A stretch of 64,000 bases of DNA, taken from assembly GCA_016706255.1 (NCBI GenBank), contig JADJJZ010000029.1, positions 868,001 to 932,000 of the forward strand, in the 5' to 3' direction. Source of the stretch: Bacteroidota bacterium (GTDB taxonomy: Bacteria; Bacteroidota; Bacteroidia; Chitinophagales; BACL12). A program made the translations under genes and the position numbers. Shown here in pieces: positions 62,278 to 64,000 of this stretch (position 1 is the first letter of the stretch; each line of letters begins with the position of its first letter). The notes beneath the pieces are model-generated. The model did no database searches and was not told the DNA's origin. It saw nothing but the letters and a program-made list of their open reading frames with translations.

Positions 62278-62420
62278 ACCATTCTTTCGCACCTACGGAG
62301 CTTTGTTTATCGTCGCTGGAATGCCCTTCTACCATTCTTTCGCTCCTACAGAGCTTTGTGTTTCGTCTCTGGTTGTGCCTGTTACCATTCTTTCGCTCCG
62401 CTGGAGCTGGTTTTTGTCAA
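62278..62420. repeat. Three 52-bp direct repeats with short palindrome
   Basis: ACCATTCTTTCGC plus a GCTCC...GGAGC palindrome occurs at 62278, 62331 and 62383 (periods 53 and 52). The palindrome is intact in the third copy (GCTCC-GCT-GGAGC) and decayed in the first two (CACC-TACG-GAGC and CTCC-TACA-GAGC). The part after the palindrome (CTTTG...) is also similar in copies one and two. Confidence 0.7.
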
Positions 62421-62480
62421 GTAAGGACAATTGTTGCGCTTATTCAAATTGTTTGTTGGTGTTGGAGTTGGTGCTGATGT

Positions 62481-62937
62481 TGTCGTGGAGTCTCCCGACC
62501 GATTTGATTAAGTTGAATAGTAAACAAGCCTACGTTTCAGCTCTCATTATAAAATTATAAGCATAATTCGCGTGATAATAATACACTTACAATGCTCGAT
62601 AAATCTTCATTCGAATTTGGCTGTTCAATTGGGTATCACCATTGGTATTGACTTAACTGTTTGTCATGGAGTCTCCCGACTCCAGACGCCACCCCGGTCT
62701 CCCGACCGAAATGAAAATGTTGAATGTTAAACATAAATAATATACCAGCCCGGTAGCGTTTCGGCTGTTTAATTATAACATTGGTTTGTATAGTATTTAC
62801 CTTACGATAGCTCCGAATAAAATCTTCATTCGAATTCGGCTGTTCAATTGGTACATCAACACATTGGTACATCGGCACATTAACCTCGTTTGTCGTGGAG
62901 TCTCCCGACTCCAGACGCCACCCCGGTCTCCCGACCG
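62481..62937. repeat. Three copies of a twin-hairpin element with TCCC/GGGA loops
   Basis: Full copies lie at 62663-62708 and 62892-62937. Each holds hairpin one, GGAGTC-TCCC-GACTCC (62668-62683; 62897-62912), an 11-bp linker and hairpin two, CGGTC-TCCC-GACCG (62695-62708; 62924-62937). Read on the minus strand both loops are GGGA, a GNRA tetraloop. A third copy at 62487-62501 is a hybrid: the left arm of hairpin one joined to the right arm of hairpin two. Confidence 0.75.
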
Positions 62938-63225
62938 AACTCATAGCTGTTTCAGCTCTCTAATTATAAAATTATAAGACAAATAATTCGCGTGATAATA
63001 ATAAACAACTTACAATAGCTCCGAATAAAATCTTCATTCCAATTCGGCTGTTCAATTATAACATTGGTTTGTATAGTAATCACCTTCCGATAGCTCCGAA
63101 TAAAATCAATACTCAAATCCAGCTGTTCAATTATAATATTATAAAATAAAAAAAGGCGATACTTAATAGTAATCACCTTCCGATAGCTCCGAATAAAATC
63201 AATCCTCAAATCCGGCTGTTCAATT
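62585..63225. repeat. Five dispersed copies of a 48-bp element
   Basis: Copies at 62585-62630 (degraded), 62801-62849, 63009-63057, 63083-63132 and 63177-63225. The core is CGATAGCTCCGAATAAAATC followed by a variable TTCATT/AATCCTC part and CGGCTGTTCAATT. Copies two to five are followed by ATTATAACATTGG or TGGTACATCG-type sequence. Short in-frame ORFs through these copies are not genes. Confidence 0.75.
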
Positions 63226-63258
63226 GGTACATCGGTACATTAACCCATTGGTACATTA

Positions 63259-63287
63259 AAAAACCCCCGCTTTACAGCGAGGGTTTC
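63259..63287 (-). terminator. Terminator of the 63306 gene
   Basis: AAACCC-C-CGCT / AGCG-A-GGGTTT forms an imperfect 10-bp stem with a 4-nt loop. On the minus strand it ends in six T. Confidence 0.8.
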
Positions 63288-63305
63288 ATTTTATCTTATT
63301 AATTA

Positions 63306-64000
63306 TCAGATCACTACTAAACGTTTGCTGATAACATATCCATTTATTTCAAATACCACCAGGTAAGTTCCAGGTGTAAGGTCACGCACATCAAGATTGA
63401 TATTGTGCATGCCGGAAGCATAGTTTGCAGCGCCGTAGTTTTTAACGGTTACACCGGTTAAGTTTACTACAGTAATCGACATCACTGCAGTTTCATTCAG
63501 TGTAACATTGGCGTTGGTATAAGTATCTGCAGGGTTAGGTGCTAATACAATACCGGCAATTATTTCTTCCTGAATTGGGCCTGAGCTCACTGTAGTGAAA
63601 TCGCAGGTTCCGGCTGCAAGGTTGGTAGCTCGGTAATAACCGTTACCATGAGTTCCAATATATATTGCATAACAATCGGTATCACGAATCCAGTCTTCAC
63701 GAACTTCAAACACAGGTACATTACCCGGGCCAACGCCGCCGGCAACAGCACCGTTTTCCTGAGTCCAGTCACCACCTGAAGTTATTGAATAACTCCAAAC
63801 GCCAAATTCAGTTCCAATAATCAATTTATCATTATCTGTTACATGCATTAAGATGTCATAAACAGGAATGTTAGGTAAAGCGCCACCATCAGATAAACAC
63901 TGGAAAACAGCAGCATCATCAGATAAACAGTTGTCAGTAAACCAAACGTTTTGGTCAACACCATAACCACCTATTGAAATAGCTACACGGTCAGGGTCAT
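63306..64000 (-). CDS. Secreted protein with T9SS sorting domain (partial, N-terminus beyond window)
   Basis: The frame stays open to the window edge (231 full codons); an internal Met at 63848 is not the true start. The visible part begins DPDRVAISIGGYGVDQNVWFTD, followed by a BNR-like segment (KLIIGTEFGVWSYSITSGGDWTQENG) that resembles the blades of the VPS10/BNR protein at 43310, and FEVREDWIRDTDCYAIYIGTHGNGYYRAT. The C-terminus has VLAPNPADTYTNANVTL, ITVVNLTGVTVKNYG and RDLTPGTYLVVFEINGYV, a T9SS type A sorting domain. Exported, probably a propeller cargo. Terminator at 63259. Confidence 0.82.
   Translation of the reverse strand, partial: DPDRVAISIGGYGVDQNVWFTDNCLSDDAAVFQCLSDGGALPNIPVYDILMHVTDNDKLIIGTEFGVWSYSITSGGDWTQENGAVAGGVGPGNVPVFEVREDWIRDTDCYAIYIGTHGNGYYRATNLAAGTCDFTTVSSGPIQEEIIAGIVLAPNPADTYTNANVTLNETAVMSITVVNLTGVTVKNYGAANYASGMHNINLDVRDLTPGTYLVVFEINGYVISKRLVVI

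Larger units (their letters stand above)
61920..63257. other. Gene-poor intergenic block rich in repeats
   Basis: About 1.3 kb without a convincing gene. It contains, from left to right: a 41-codon minus-strand ORF at 62038-62163 (weak), three 52-bp direct repeats, three copies of a twin-hairpin element, five copies of a 48-bp element, and two copies of an AT-rich block ending ATTCGCGTGATAATAATA (62573-62582 area and 62990-63001 area). The ORFs in this block are short and overlap the repeats, so I do not call them. Confidence 0.7.

Noticed and set aside
62278..63225. CRISPR array
   Set aside because: Repeats differ in type, length and spacing, and there are no uniform spacers or cas genes nearby.

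Overview
This window (low GC) looks like a chromosomal segment of a Bacteroidota bacterium. Seen in the sequence: five proteins ending in a type IX secretion (T9SS) sorting domain, promoters of the TTTG / TAnnTTTG type, a DUF4295 gene beside rpmB-rpmG, BshC, a Bacteroidota-style Crp/Fnr regulator, and a carboxypeptidase-like plug on a TonB-dependent receptor. I would guess an environmental Chitinophagia/Saprospiria-type organism, but genus cannot be read from this window. Both ends cut through genes.

Layout. 1-12 kb: a partial surface protein of about 23 YadA-head-like repeats, a helical cytosolic protein with a paralog at 15 kb, a two-domain DUF4397 T9SS cargo, a small lipoprotein, a secreted unknown, a SET-domain protein, and two paralogous secreted proteins flanking an oppositely oriented RhlE-type helicase. 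12-21 kb: a Crp/Fnr regulator, a propeller T9SS cargo, a lipocalin-like protein and a 1247-residue T9SS adhesin-like protein with eight Ig-like repeats of exactly 210 bp. 21-28 kb: a tight three-gene envelope operon (TPR plus MORN/YwqK repeats; DUF3857-transglutaminase; a DUF3857 paralog that has lost the catalytic Cys). 28-33 kb: a DUF1905/YdeI protein, a frameshifted lipoprotein, a sulfotransferase-like protein, a TonB receptor, then tRNA-Leu(CAG) whose 3' end and terminator are repeated in a short tandem array.

33-41.5 kb is mostly housekeeping: a multi-PAS histidine kinase, bshC, rimO and ftsY in one run, then the rpmB-rpmG-DUF4295 operon. 41.6-50 kb holds a TonB-C-like lipoprotein, a VPS10/BNR protein and a large FG-GAP/ASPIC lipoprotein. 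50-56.5 kb is a compact six-gene surface-polysaccharide operon (aminotransferase, nucleotide-sugar dehydrogenase, rfbB, CpsB-like PHP phosphatase, rfbC and an in-frame rfbD-cysQ fusion). 56.6-60 kb holds an outer-membrane barrel, waaA, a Pro/Glu-rich protein and tdk. After one more T9SS cargo, 61.9-63.3 kb is a gene-poor block of several interleaved repeat families, including twin hairpins that would carry GGGA (GNRA) tetraloops on the minus strand. A partial T9SS cargo closes the window.

Working together: most genes build or decorate the cell envelope (LPS/O-antigen sugars, Kdo transfer, TonB import, T9SS cargo, lipoproteins), mixed with translation and secretion functions. No T9SS machinery, phage, insertion sequence or CRISPR array was seen. 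The most unusual items are the tRNA-Leu 3'-end array, the GNRA twin-hairpin repeats, the RfbD-CysQ fusion, and the paired active and inactive transglutaminase proteins.
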